From NCBI RefSeq assembly GCF_963678635.1, contig NC_087062.1, forward strand, positions 11,268,670-11,332,669: a stretch of DNA of 64,000 bases, given 5' to 3'. The notes under the pieces are model-generated. The model saw only the letters and a program-made list of their open reading frames with translations, was not told the DNA's origin and made no database searches. The DNA comes from Symsagittifera roscoffensis. Taxonomy: Eukaryota; Xenacoelomorpha; Acoela; Convolutidae. Shown here in pieces: positions 41,901-53,751 of the stretch. Position 1 is the stretch's first letter. Each line of letters opens with the position of its first letter. The translations under genes and the position numbers were made by a program.

Positions 41901-44900
41901 GCAGGTAGAGTGCGAGGCAGTTCAACGGGCTATAACACTGGGCACCGTTTTCAGCGTGCCTATTTTCCTGCCAGTATCGGGCAAGGGCGCCTCAGACGTG
42001 ATTAGGAAGGCGCGCCACGAAGGTACTGTTGCATGTAGATAGTAACTGTGGTGTCAGGCAAATAAGAGGACAGCTGTTAAGACGACAACCGCTTTTTTTG
42101 TCCCTTTAAAACGACGCTATACACGAATTGCTCAATTGTATTCCTGAAAAATGAAATTTGATTAAATTTGAGCAGTTCATGTTTTATGTGTTATTTGTCG
42201 GCTTAATATCATGTCATCTTAAACTCTAGTCGTTTTATTTACCTAGCACCAGAAATTGTAGTTGTGAAAGTAGGAGTATAGGAATGAATTCCACGTGGCA
42301 GAAGGACCAAACGACAGGAAATTATACTCAATCAGAACTGTTCTCAAAATTTGAAAGAAAATGATATTTTAATGAATTTACTTGGACACTTTAAACAATT
42401 CTATTTTTGGGTGAATTTTTTTTCATTCGAACCTTCTGTCATGAGTTCAGACCCCGTAGTAGATAGTAGTTAGATTAGACCCAGGAAGTATTTTAAATGG
42501 ATAATATGAAGTAACATAACATGCATGATGATTCATCACTACCCTGAAATGATCCACAAGTGTCTGAAATGGACGCACTCTAACCTTTGATTGTGCCCTG
42601 TTGTCCCACCTTTGTCTGTCACACTCGCTGTTTTGTCTCTTGAGAAATCAGTTGGCCTTGAGTATCAATAGTTGATTTTTGTATCGGTATTTCTGTTATA
42701 GAGTGCTTGTAGTGTTCATCTGTGTTCTGTTTGTGCAAAACATGTTTTTTTTGTTGGAATAAAAGTCGATACAATTTAACAAGATAAGGGATGTTAGTTA
42801 CCTTGATTAATATTCGATTGTGATTTGACTTAGGTGAAAGTTTTGTAATAGTTTTAATCTTATTTAGTAAAGAATTTTCAAGATAAAAAGTTGCAGAAAA
42901 ACTTCAAGTTATCAGGATGGTTATTTCCACTTTTGGTCCGTTTTTGCGTTCTGATTCCGCTTTTTATCTTCAACCAATGGTTTTTTAAAGGCGTCAATTC
43001 AAAATGTGTTGTACTGATTAAAGGGTGTCATTGGTATAGATTTTTTTCAGTTATGTATTGTTTTATTGGCTTTTGCAGATTAGATGACTTTGCAGTTTTT
43101 AGTAAGGAGCTCTATGTTCCTCACTTGTTCCTTGTGGTCCTTTTAGTAGGGAACATAATCTTTTGATGTTCCTTATGTCCATCTTGTTGTAATTTACAAA
43201 ATGTATGTATGTCTCACCTGGTCTCTTAAAAAAATTGATTTTAAACTATCAACAAATGTGTGGACGTAGTCCAAGAATTCTTGTATTGGCCCAAAACATA
43301 TTAATGTCATTTTTATTAACCCAGCTGAGATCTTTTTTAAACGTTTCACGTGCCATCTTTGTCTTTAAAAAACAACACCGTTAGCATTTAACTCTCTAGA
43401 AATTGAAATATCAGCATTAACTGAATTGTATGCTTTCTCACTAGTTACTATTGATTCAGTTTAAACTTCTCTTATTGAACTAAACATTCTGATTTTAGAC
43501 TCCGAAATTTTTTTTTGCACCTCGACCATCAATGGAATCACTTTAGATTTTAATTTTGTTTCTGAGAGTAACCTAGTCGGAGTTGCTGTGTTGAGCATGA
43601 ATTCCTTGTATACACCATATCACATTTTAGTCTTCATTTATCATACTAGTCTGAATGGCAAAAAAAATTAGTATGCATATATGTACTAGTAGTTGTCTTT
43701 GTGTTTTCTAGGCCAGGTAGTGTTCGGAGAGGCCCTAGCGGCTAGTTTGGGCACAGATGGCACCAACTACTTCAACAAGAGCTGGTCACATGCCGCAGGT
43801 CACGTGACATGTCCCCCTCTGCGTCCCGATGTCACAACCCCCAAGTATCTGATGCAACAAATGGCCGGGTAAGACTTAGTATCCAAAAATGCGTCGCAGG
43901 CCTTCGTTGATTGAAAATTATTTTGAAGTTTTGGCCTTTAAGTAAACGTCTCTCAAAAAGAGGAATTGCTCCTTGCTGTTTCAAACTCGATGTTGATAAA
44001 ATAGATATTTCACTTTAACTGCTATTTGTAAGTATCATGGTCTGAGTTCATTGAAAAATTGGAGGTGTTATGGGATGTATGAGTTAAAACATGGGAAACA
44101 TTTTGTTATTCTGAAGAGGATGCATCACCATCACACGAAGTTTGAGGAATAGAGGAAGAGTTCACGCGAAGTTTGAGCACAGTGTAAAGTTTTCAGTTTT
44201 TTTAGATAACCAAACGCCTATCAGTTCCTGATATAAATGATTCGTATTGATAATTGAAAAAGACTTTTGGATCGATGTGGGCAGAGGCTACAGATAATAA
44301 GAAACAGACGATGATTAAGTCTCAGAAGCTGTGCTGTTGTGTCTGTGTTTGATGATATTGATGGTAATGATGTGGTTTTCTTTGTTTCCAGTGGATCCCT
44401 GGACTGCGTAGGAAGCGACAACTGCACTTTCAGCACCGAACAGAGGGCACTCGGAAAAGACGACTTCACTAAGATCCCCAGTGGAGTCAACGGAGTGGAG
44501 GATCGCATGTCAATCGTGTACACCAAGGGAGTCAAAGAAGGCATCATTGACGAGTGTAAGTTCGTTGATGTGACTTCGACCAAGGCAGCCCAGATTTTCA
44601 ATCTGTACCCGAAGAAAGGAAGGATTGCACCTGGGTCAGATGCGGATGTAGTAGTGTGGGATCCGAATGTGAAGCGAACCATCTCCAAGGACACTCATCA
44701 TCAGGTCCGCCTTTTTATGTATCTCTGAGAGTGCAAAGATTGTTTTATATTGCGCTTTGTGCTAATTTGCTCGAGTTGTGAACTGATATAACAAGCGAAG
44801 ACAAGTTATGAAAGTTAGAAAAAATTATTGCAGAAGCTTTAAATCAAGCAGGTTTGTTTAGCGCAACTGAAGTTGGTGGCTAATATAAAAAAACCTCGGT

Positions 44901-47900
44901 AATATAAATTTCTTTGAGTAACGTGGGTGATTCAAATCCAATAAAGATTTTGGTGACATATTTTTATTGTCCTTTTGCTGCATCTGCAGGCGGTGAACTT
45001 CAACATCTTCGAGGGCCAGGAGGTATTTGGGAAGCCAGTGTTTGTGTTCAGTCAGGGTGCTGCGGTGTTGGAGGACGGGACTCTGCGAGTAACCGCGGGA
45101 CATGGCAAGTATGTGAACAGGAAGCCCAACTGCAGTCACGTGTACAGTCTCCTTCATCAGAGAGAACAGGTTATTTTTGTTATTAAGTGTAAAAGAACGA
45201 AATGATTTTTGTTCCGACTTTTGGTGTGGTTTTTTGTTCAGTCAATTTTCGACTTGTTAACATAGTGTTTTTGACGGATTTTTTATACCATCTGAAAGAT
45301 ATCGTTGCCCTGAGTTCGATTTTAAAAGGATATTTTATCTGTGATAATTTATCGTAAAGTTACGAGGGTTTTAAAATTGCTAGTTTGGTCAGTTTGGGAT
45401 TGTTAACGTGCGATATATTGCGTTCTTATAAAACCGTAAGCGGTGGATCATTGCGTTCCAAATTGAATTGAGGCCAGCAATTTAATCAAATTAAAACAAT
45501 GCCAGACGCTAAACACATCCTTTGCAATTTAAATAGCGTGTGGGAGAATAAAATGAAGAAAAAAATGAAAGTTTTTTTAACTTTTTCAATTATTCAACCA
45601 AAAAATTAAAAGGCCTTAAAATGCTGTCGGAATATTCAGGGCCTCGCTCTGATATGCGAGCAGCCCTGTCTATTATATGGGTCTTGATGATATTTTTCAG
45701 GAAAGTCTTAAAATACCCAGAAAGGAACAACAGAAGTACATTCATACATATTAATGCATTTATGAATGCTAATAGGTTTACAGTGCTGATTTAAATTATC
45801 CGGACGAAACGCAGAAGACTTGAAATTTAAAACGCGTTTTTCTCAAATTGGGTTGTTTTTAAGTTAAAACGATGAAGATAAAACTTGCTAAGAATTTAAG
45901 CAGAATTAATAGAATACAATTTGTTTTGCGAAATTCGGGCTCAAAGTTTTACCCCAAAAACGGATCATTTTCAATAAAAACGCCAAAAATAAAAATGATC
46001 CGTTTTTGGGGCTAAAACTTTGGACTTGTATTTTGCAAAACAAATCGTTTTTTATTAATTTCAAGCAAGTTTTTTCATTGTTTTTCACCTTAATTCCAAC
46101 CTAATTCTCAGCAATTCTTAAGTGTCAATGAAAAGCACTTTTTTAGGCCTTGTGGTTTATTGTTTTTTTTCTTCAGGAAAGTCTTAAATTTTCTTTTGAG
46201 ATTTAACGTTTGATTTTTTTTAAATCAGAATAAAATTTTTTTTTTAATTAAAATCACTTGAATCATTTTCATTTTAGTTTTGTTTTGATTCACTGTAATT
46301 TTTAAACTTGCGAAGCAAAGTGTATTATTACGAACTTTCCTTTTTCTAACTTAAGTCGCAAAAAAAGTGCTACTTTTGGTGGCTCTTTTGAATTGGTAGG
46401 CTGCGGTAGCAGTATATTATCATATGTGCTTTGAAATTTGATAATTAAAAAAATATCCCAGCTGAGGCATTTTTAATTCATCAAATGAACTGAAAAAAGT
46501 TTTCGTTTCAAACAGCAGTATGCTGCGGCGTATGTTTTTTTTAATTGATGACCTAATTTTGCGTCATTTGAAGGGAAACCTAATCCCCTGGAAGGACACA
46601 AAGTGATTTGTGGTTTTCTTAGACGTTTTTTACAGGTTTTATGTTCGACCTTCAGATTTTAGATTTCCCAGTGGAATAAAGATTTCTATTTACCCAGTTT
46701 TCTTGTGACAGTTTTCGTCTTTTCAATTTTCGAAAAAAAAAATACATTGCGTAACAGTACTTTGAATTTCAATACTTTTATGATAGACATTTTTTTTCTT
46801 GAATCTAATCATGATTTAGGAAAATTGTTCAAAATGTCAACTTTCTGTTGGCTATGTCAACTTTCAATTTTCAACTTTGTTATGCTATGTAACTTTGTTA
46901 TTTTAGACAAAAAGTAACGAGACAAACATAGCTGAAAATTTAATGGAAACAGCTTCCTAACAGATTTATGGTTTTTTAATGATTTTATCAAATGCTTCTT
47001 GAACAAAAAAGTTTCTGCAGTTTTGGGGTAGAAAAACGCTCTGAATTTTTTATTGCATTCAAGACTTGATTCCTGGAATTTATTAAATATTGTCAACTTC
47101 AGTATCTGTTCGGACTCACATAAAACCAATTTAACGGCCATATTTAATGGCCCGTTACTCCGGCTTTTCAACCATTACGGATTTTTGGAACGTATTTTTA
47201 GAGTAAATTTATTAAAGAATCGGTTAATGACGTGAATGGACCAGCTAATTGATGATTCATATAGAAAACTGGGTTATTGTGTTTTACTTTATTCAAAGTG
47301 CGAAAGTAAATGCCCATTTCATCCGATCTTTAACTAGTATATCTTAAATAACTCTTAAATAACTCTCAAAACTGCAGAATCTTGTTTGTTCAAGAAGCAT
47401 TTGATAAAATCATTAAAAAACCATAAATCTGTTAGGAAGCTGTTTCCATTAAATTTTCAGCTATGTTTGTCTCGTTACTTTTTGTCTAAAATTAACCCAA
47501 ATTGAAAAAACTTGATCTTAGTTTTTTTGTTAATTAAATGACTAAATGCTACTGAAACTTGTATCCAAGGTGACCACCAACTTGGTTTGCTTGCTTTACA
47601 GCGATGGATGACTGTAATTGAGTCGAAAGGCATATGTCGTGAGAAGATAACAAGTTTGATCCAGATTAAAAGACCACACTATATAGACAATGAAGCAATA
47701 AATTAGAGAGATAGACAGTTTTTATGCACAGTTTCTATTGTTTGACACATGAGTGGAGATTTAAAATAGGCATACTTTGTCTTAACTTCAAATATAAAGA
47801 TTCTTGGCACAGCAGTTTTTGAAACTTGATATATTACTTGAGCTAGTTAGCTCAGCTCAGCATATCAGCTCATGAATATGCTATCACGAAATACAGAATG

Positions 47901-48572
47901 GAATGTAGTTTTCACGTTTGCAACCCGCTAATCAGATACAATTGAGTTTGTAACATCTAAGTGTTTTTGTCAGGCTCATCAGCCGACGGCCGTGAACCGC
48001 GAGGGATACACTGGACAGGTTGCAGATGCGAACGCCAGTCCGGCGGCACCGAAGACGCCCTCTAGTGGAGGTATCAGTCCCAGAAATGAATCGGGAGACG
48101 CTACTGCGAGGAAGACTGGACCACCTGCTGGACAGACCGACTTGCACAGATCCGGATTCAGACTGGATGGTTGGTGTCAAATGCACTAATTTCTGTTTTT
48201 TTTTTCACGACTAATTGGCTAGCAACCAGCGTCACCATTAGCCAAAATTTTTGCCATCATTTTCACTTGATGAAGTAATTTTCATGAATAGCTATAACAG
48301 AGGAGCTGAAGGAAAGTGATGAGCGCCCCTGCCTTAAAATTGAATTTTTTGTGGCTCGAGACTTTTATAATACCAACACGTAAGTTGAGGGTGGGATAAT
48401 TTTTTCTTGGCCTAAAAAGTAAATAAATAGTTTGTATGCAGCTCCAAACGATTTGATAACCTATTCAAAAAAATCTCTTTTAGGACACCAGACGGATGAC
48501 GACAGGCCAATTAGACCGTCGAGCCGAGTGATCCGAGAGCCCGGAGGAGGATCGAGTATCAACTTCGGCTAG
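35913..48572 (+). CDS. DPYSL: Collapsin response mediator protein / dihydropyrimidinase-like protein
   Basis: Ten exons: 35913-35927, 36646-36814, 37246-37521, 38497-38708, 41905-42022, 43712-43868, 44392-44704, 44990-45169, 47974-48169, 48484-48572. All junctions are GT-AG and the joined frame is 574 codons plus stop (human CRMP2: 572). It has the cyclic-amidohydrolase barrel: [95 protein letters not shown]. Metal ligands are only partly kept: HxH is QTH, the Lys, the HAENGD His and the Asp remain, but the His normally in the 'VHVMSK' block is missing (FLPVSGKG). The C-terminal tail (DLHRSGF ... [15 protein letters not shown]) is that of CRMPs, cytosolic regulators of microtubules and axon guidance. 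The core is otherwise closer to true dihydropyrimidinase. AATAAA at 49065-49070. Confidence 0.93.
35928..36645. other. CRMP intron 1 with a small foldback repeat
   Basis: Contains 'cccaaatggcataa' three times at 35994-36052 and its inverse 'tttatgccatctgggaaa' at about 36161, a short foldback of a MITE kind. No exon is seen. Confidence 0.5.
38201..38271 (-). repeat. tRNA-like pseudogene / SINE head, CRMP intron 3
   Basis: On the minus strand it has paired ends GGAGC/GCTCC, an A box (TGGCCGGGTGG), an anticodon-like arm (CCTTT/AAAGG) and a perfect B box (GGTTCGAATC). The length, 71, suits a tRNA, but the anticodon arm gives a 5-base loop, or a 7-base loop lacking the required T33, so a working tRNA is unlikely. 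Confidence 0.65.
38800..39296. repeat. Dispersed repeat family A, copy 1 (CRMP intron 4)
   Basis: Shares in order 'gacggaat.tttt', 'gttgtc(t/c)tgagctcaaat', 'tgtgatcattt.ttgtaaagttatggg', 'attaacgcgtaagcg' and the end 'gggcttcgccctgatacgagcag' with copies at 45190-45668 and 53200-53706, same orientation. Confidence 0.8.
39405..40545. repeat. Dispersed repeat family B, two tandem copies (CRMP intron 4)
   Basis: Copy boundaries near 39405, 39990 and 40545. Each unit starts with 'ccggttactgtgcaa..agcacagaat', has 'ggtgtgataaaaaatccga' and 'gcatattcga', and ends 'ccattttcaatggccggaaca'. Other copies: 26945-27290, 28290-28690, 60155-60800. Confidence 0.8.
40546..41904. other. Right part of CRMP intron 4, no gene or repeat recognised
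   Basis: AT-rich. I searched it for an alternative exon carrying a His-containing 'VHVMSK' block and saw none. Confidence 0.45.
42023..43711. other. CRMP intron 5, nothing recognised
   Basis: AT-rich intron of 1.7 kb with no clear repeat, RNA gene or alternative exon. Confidence 0.45.
45190..45668. repeat. Dispersed repeat family A, copy 2 (CRMP intron 8)
   Basis: Same block order as 38800-39296, more diverged; ends 'gggcctcgctctgatatgcgagcag'. Confidence 0.75.
45779..46100. repeat. Foldback element, family related to 52231-52919 (CRMP intron 8)
   Basis: Arms of about 100 bases (about 45870-45972 and 45992-46090) fold back with a short loop; the inner 25 bases ('ccccaaaaacggatcatttt' and its inverse) are perfect. 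The start 'cagtgctgatttaaat.atccgga' is shared with 52233. Confidence 0.85.
46901..47491. mobile_element. 591-bp foldback MITE with 120-bp terminal inverted repeats
   Basis: 46901-47020 and 47372-47491 are inverted copies with only a few mismatches. The ends are 'ttttagacaaaaagtaacg'. TTA lies directly outside both ends (46898-46900 and 47492-47494), as expected for a 3-bp target-site duplication of PIF/Harbinger type, although the TIR start is not the classic one. It has no coding capacity. It lies in CRMP intron 8. Confidence 0.85.
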
Positions 48573-49099
48573 ATGACACTCTTCGGCCAAACACACTACT
48601 GAACTGCATCCCACTCAGGCGAACGAAATAAGCACCAGTAATAATATGCAACACACATATGACACGTTACCTCTCTTCATCTAACTGACTTTCTCAGTTT
48701 GAACTCATTTTAACCAGCTTTTAACTAGTTCATCCCTTAGAAATGTCTCAACTTTAGAAGGTTGCAAATGTTAAAGACAGACTTTAAAAAATCGAAAGTA
48801 TCCAAAAAAAATTACATGAAATTACATACTGTCGATTATTGACCTTTGAACAAAAAAAGTCGGTCTTGATGTTTTGCTCTTTTTATAGAAAGAACAAGTG
48901 TCATGTTTTGCACCTATGTTCATCGAATCTCTGCTCTTTCTTTTTGTAGTTGTAATTTCAATGATTTTCTTAATCTTTGTATATAGCAGCGATGGTTGAT
49001 TTTAATGTTGATTATTTATACAGACAAACTTTTACTCGTGAGTTTTGCATTTTGATTGGCATGGAATAAAATTGGTTGATTCTATTGGATTTTACAATA

Positions 49100-50177
49100 A
49101 TACCAAGCTTGCAGGAGCGGAAATTTGTTACTTATGTGGAGTTTTCCTATTTGCCGAAATGTTAATTTGATTGTGAATTTGAATTTAAAATCGAACTTCG
49201 AATTTTCAACTGAGAAATAAGATTGTATCTTACAGCAGACTGAACATAGAACAAAAGATTGGGTTCAATCTTGACGAAATAGAACATCCGAAGAATATAA
49301 TCCCTGAATTGTACAAAAACTATTTTGTGAATAAGTGTAATCTCGAAGACATTTGCCTCTGGAGACTGACATGTGTCAAAACTGCAGAACCCAACAAGCT
49401 CAAGTGAACTTCAGAAAAACCAGAAGTCGGGAACATCTCTTTTGGGTGCTACCCTAATTTCTGTTTTATGGTTTTTATTAGGAAGATATGGCAACTTCAC
49501 TCTCTTGCGAAACGCTGCAGTTTGTTTCAGGCGTAAAGACAGTTCATCTCGTTTGTTTTGCAGCTAGATGCACGGCTGAATGTGTTGAATATCATATTCA
49601 ATCAGACGGTTTGTCTAGAAACAACACCCAATTTTAATGCACCGGTTGATGTCAGAAAGGTTATCAGTTCTGTTCAAGGTAAAAACTGAGGAAAAACAAA
49701 ATTCAGTCATGTATCAGTAAAACTAGAATTTTACTCTGATTTTTAGCTGACCAAGAGATTGAACAGGAAAAAATTAGCCAGTACTGTTCTAGAACTGTAA
49801 CACTACTGTTACAGGGCGGTTTTATTTATTTTTTATTCTGAAACATGAATGGAAGTTTTAACGAAATTGCGATTTGATTTTTAAATTTTGTTACGTGTAG
49901 TTACAAAAAGGAAAAACTCAAGAAAATAGTATAAATTATACCGATTGTGCTAGAAACAACCTAAATACGCAGTTTTTTGTAAAAAAAAAAAAAACTGGTT
50001 AGCGTTAGTTGTTGAAAGGCTTGAACAGCTAAATTTGCCAAATAATTTGATTGTGATTGAAGTCACGTTTGTGCGTAGTCGGGCAATTCTGTTTTTTAAA
50101 ATTTTTCGTTTTTTCATACAAAAAATTGCTGTTCTGACTTTCTGATTCGATTTGTACCCAAAAAATGTCCGAAGAAT
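49100..50177. other. Intergenic downstream of CRMP, nothing recognised
   Basis: AT-rich, no gene. At 49740-49810 and again near 51690-51790 related '(a)cagtactgt..aacactactgttacag' sequences occur. Confidence 0.45.
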
Positions 50178-51662
50178 TTGTGCTTAAGGTCAATCCACAA
50201 AAAATGGCATAGAAAGTACCATAAAAGTTCACCTCCTAACCTTAAGGAGGTTAACTGATTCCTCATCCACAAAAATTTATTTAATTTTCGGGGTTTATCT
50301 ACCATAGCTTTACCTGGAAGACTTTTCACTCCGTAGCTACACTGAGCAAGTAGGAAGTAAACATAAGTCGCAAATAGATCGAAGTAAAATATTGAATAAG
50401 AGCTAGCTAGCGTAAAGTGATGTTTGTGCATAGTCGCGGAATTTTGTTTTTTTTTAGACTTTTTCGAGTTTTCTTACAAATATTGCTGTTCTAATTTTTT
50501 TTCTGATTTGATTTCTGATCAGATAAATAACAAAAAAATTATCTCTGATGTTTTTTGACCAGAGAAAAAAAAACAGAACAAAATTTCTGATTTTGTTATG
50601 ATCAGAGCAGATTCAGAAAAAATCTCAGTTTTTATTCTGACCAAAGAACTATCAGAGCAAAACCTTCTTTAGCGTGTGCTAAAACTTTTTTGTTAATTGA
50701 GAGGCCCTTTTTATCGATTTTGAAGTTCTTTGGATGCTTTCTGACAGATGAAAGTTTGCCGTGCTACTCAAGATACAAAATTAGAGGTAGTATTTCAAAA
50801 TATATTTCAGCATGAGTTCGATTATCCATTTTGAACTTTTGTTTTGAGCATTTTCAAAGTTTTTTTTTAACGTTGGTTTTACTGGGTTTTCAGACAAAAA
50901 AACTTTGAAATTGCTCAAAACAAAAGTTCATAATAGATAATCTAAAAGATAATCTAAAGGTTTTAGCTCTAGTTTGAATCTTGCTGTGCTGACATTGTTT
51001 GGTTTTGGGAGAAAAAATAATAGCTGTTTTAAGCACACCATGTCTTAGCAAATGAAATCAGCCAATTTGATCTTCAGCTCACCAGACGACGCTTTAACAT
51101 AACTGTAGGATTTGTTGCCCTGTTTTTGCTGAAATTTTCAAGTTCATTAGATAGATTACAGTGTAGGCTAATAAGTTTGTGCTTAAGGTCAATCCACAAA
51201 AAATGGCATAGAAAGTACCATAAAAATTCACCTCCTAACCTTAAGGAGGTTAACTGATTCCTCATCCACAAAAATCTATTTAATTTTCGGGGTTTATCTA
51301 CCATAGCTTTACCTGGAAGACTTTTCACTCCGTAGCTACACTGAGCAAGTAGGAAGTAAACATAACTCGCAAATAGATCGAAGTAAAATATTGAATAAGA
51401 GCTAGCTAGCGTAAAGTGATGTTTGTGCATAGTCGCGGAATTTTGTTTTTTTTAGACTTTTTCGAGTTTTCTTACAATTTTTGCTGTTCTAATTTTTTTT
51501 CTGATTTGATTTCTGATCAGATAAATAACAAAAAAATATCTCTGATGTTTTTTGACCAGAGAAAAAAAAACAGAACAAAATTTCTGATTTTGTTATGATC
51601 AGAGCAGATTCAGAAAAAATCTCAGTTTTTATTCTGACCAAAGAACTATCAGAGCAAAACCT
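50178..51662. repeat. Modular repeat A-B-A': two 490-bp A units flanking a 500-bp B unit
   Basis: A is 50178-50662, A' is 51177-51662 (offset 999 bases, nearly identical), and B is 50673-51176. B contains a long hairpin (about 50831-50864 against 50893-50927, about 34-base arms). A second B copy stands alone at 53752-54255. Confidence 0.92.
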
Positions 51663-52230
51663 CTGATTTTATTCCGATCAGAAAAACATTGGAAAAAAAC
51701 AGTACTGTAACAGTATTGTTTCAATGCTGTTACAGTAGTGCGGTTTTTTTCTGATTTATGTCTGATCAAATTAAAATCGATACTTGCCAGAATCTGATAC
51801 AGAACTGATATTTTACTAATTCATTTCTGGAGAAGTATTGATTTTCTCTGTGACTTCAACCCGGGTTTTTATTGGCGATTGAAGCAAAAAATATAGCTCA
51901 GGGTTATTTTTAACTGCAATGTAGCCATAAATTTGAAAATCAAGAAGATCAGATTGGAAAAACTTAAAACGATCCATATTTTTTGAATTCTAGATTTATT
52001 AACTTAGAAGTTGAATAACTAAAGATTTTTGTTAGATCAAAAGTTTGACTATTTTTTCTAAACAATAAACAAAAAACGATGTAGAATAATTTCTATCGAA
52101 GCTAAAACTGTTAGTTATTATCACCTCGGGGTTTATCACCAAAAAATCCGAAACGTGAATGAAAACTAATTGAATTAACTTTCTTATGCCATGAGAAAGT
52201 TATTGTAATCTTGATTAGTAATCATAATAT

Positions 52231-52919
52231 TACAGTGCTGATTTAAATCATCCGGAGAAAGCAAACCAATTTTAAAACCAGCTTTTTTCTCAAATTGGCT
52301 TAAGATTAGACAAAAAATTAAGAGAACGGAAGTTGCTAAGAATTTCAGTAGAAACATTATGGTGCATTTTTCCGAAATTCTTGAACAAAAAGTTTCCACA
52401 AAAAAGGATCATTTTGGCTTTTTATATTAATTAGGAAGTACGCTGAAACTACCAAATAAATAATAAGAAAATAATATAACAAAAGCCCCTTTAAGAGCCC
52501 TTCAAATTTCTAGAAACATAGAAAATCCAAAAATTTGTATACGAGAACATGTCTTTGGTTGATGGCCAAAACAGGTCATTTTTTTATTTGAAAATCATTT
52601 CAAACGTTTTTTGTATTATTGGAAAATTTACCCTTGTAAAATATTGTTGGGCTAAGTAAGCGGCTTTTTTATGTAAGTTTTCACCAATTAACTTGGTAGT
52701 TCCGGCGTAATTTTTGGATAATTAAAAAAGCCAAAACTACCCATTTTGGGGCAAAATTTGGCTGAGAATTTCGAAAAAAATATGTACCATACTAATCTGG
52801 TGAAATTTTAAGCAAATTTTTTTCTCTTCATTTTTTGTCTAAACTTAACGAATTTGAGAAGAACGCTATTGAACTTAACATTATTTTATGTTGTGTCCAG
52901 TTGATTTCAATCAGCACTC
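52231..52919. repeat. Foldback element with about 200-bp degenerate arms
   Basis: The left arm from 'cagtgctgatttaaatcatccgg' (52233) reads through 'ttttttctcaaattggctta' and 'aagaatttcagtagaaacat'. The inverse complement is found at 52740-52918. The middle is about 300 bases. Related to 45779-46100. Confidence 0.75.
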
Positions 52920-53248
52920 TAACAAATGTAGCGTGAATTCAGGGGGGAAATCAGACCCCGAGTGACTTTAATTTTTTCAATTTCTTGCAGCAATGACAGT
53001 TTGATAAAATTTTCAAATGAGGTTGGGTTTGTTCCAGTGGTTGTTTTGCTCCCAGATTCTTCAAGCGCATTAATAGTTTTTGTTGAAATTTGCGGCCGAA
53101 TGAGTTCAACAGTCTCATAAGACTCCTGCTGAGTTCTTTCACAGGCAGTTGCAACCAACTTTGTATTCCAATTGGATTTTTTTTGTTGCGATTTTCGATA
53201 CGAAAGTAACGGAATTTTTGTTATCGGGGTGGGTTTTTTTTTCTTCAA
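52919..53248 (-). CDS. Possible coding fragment, unrecognised
   Basis: A 109-codon minus-strand frame has a Ser/Thr/Glu-rich, non-repetitive composition (for example TQQESYETVELIRPQISTK, FIKLSLLQEIEKIKV), less biased than surrounding sequence. It lies between the foldback element and family A copy 3, whose left end it overlaps. No start context, splice pattern or family is recognised. It may be a fragment of a transposon or an isolated exon. Confidence 0.25.
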   Translation of the reverse strand: MKKKKPTPITKIPLLSYRKSQQKKSNWNTKLVATACERTQQESYETVELIRPQISTKTINALEESGSKTTTGTNPTSFENFIKLSLLQEIEKIKVTRGLISPLNSRYIC

Positions 53249-53706
53249 ACAAACTTCGACGTTTTAACTAGCCATTTTTGACAAATTTTTATTATATCAT
53301 TCGAAAAGTATTGTTGTCCTGAGCTCAAATTTGAAACAATATTTCACCTGTGATCATTTTTTGTAAAGTTATGGGGGTTTAAAGATTGCCATTTTGGTCA
53401 ATTTGGGACAATTAACGCGCGATATATTTCGCGCTATTAACGCGTAAGCGAAGAGTAAATTCGTCTTAAAAATTGTTCCAAATTGGTTGAAAGAAGCTTA
53501 TTTGCCATAAGTGATTTCTTACAAGGAGCGAAATCTATCCTTTTGTAGTTTATATGGCGTGTCGGGGGGATGATTTTTCAAAAAAAAACTCAAATTTAAA
53601 AAAATTCATTTTGTTCTTTTTTTCATTTAACTATTTAATTTTATTACTGCTCCAGAAACCTTAAGAGGCAGTCGGAACATTCAGAGCTTCGCCCTGATAC
53701 GAGCAG
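53200..53706. repeat. Dispersed repeat family A, copy 3
   Basis: The most complete copy: contains the same ordered blocks as 38800-39296 and ends 'gagcttcgccctgatacgagcag'. Confidence 0.8.
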
Positions 53707-53751
53707 TCTTATTTTGTTTTTATTAATGTGCATATATCTCTTGTGGAAGTA

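Noticed and set aside
38709-43711. Possible mutually exclusive exon restoring dihydropyrimidinase metal ligands, as reported for the insect CRMP gene
   Set aside because: I looked through introns 4 and 5 for an exon with a His-containing 'VHVMSK'-like block and good splice sites and saw none.
44221-44694. 157-codon minus-strand frame opposite CRMP exon 7
   Set aside because: It is the antisense shadow of a well-supported exon; its composition (Ser/Leu/Thr-rich) and position follow the sense codons.
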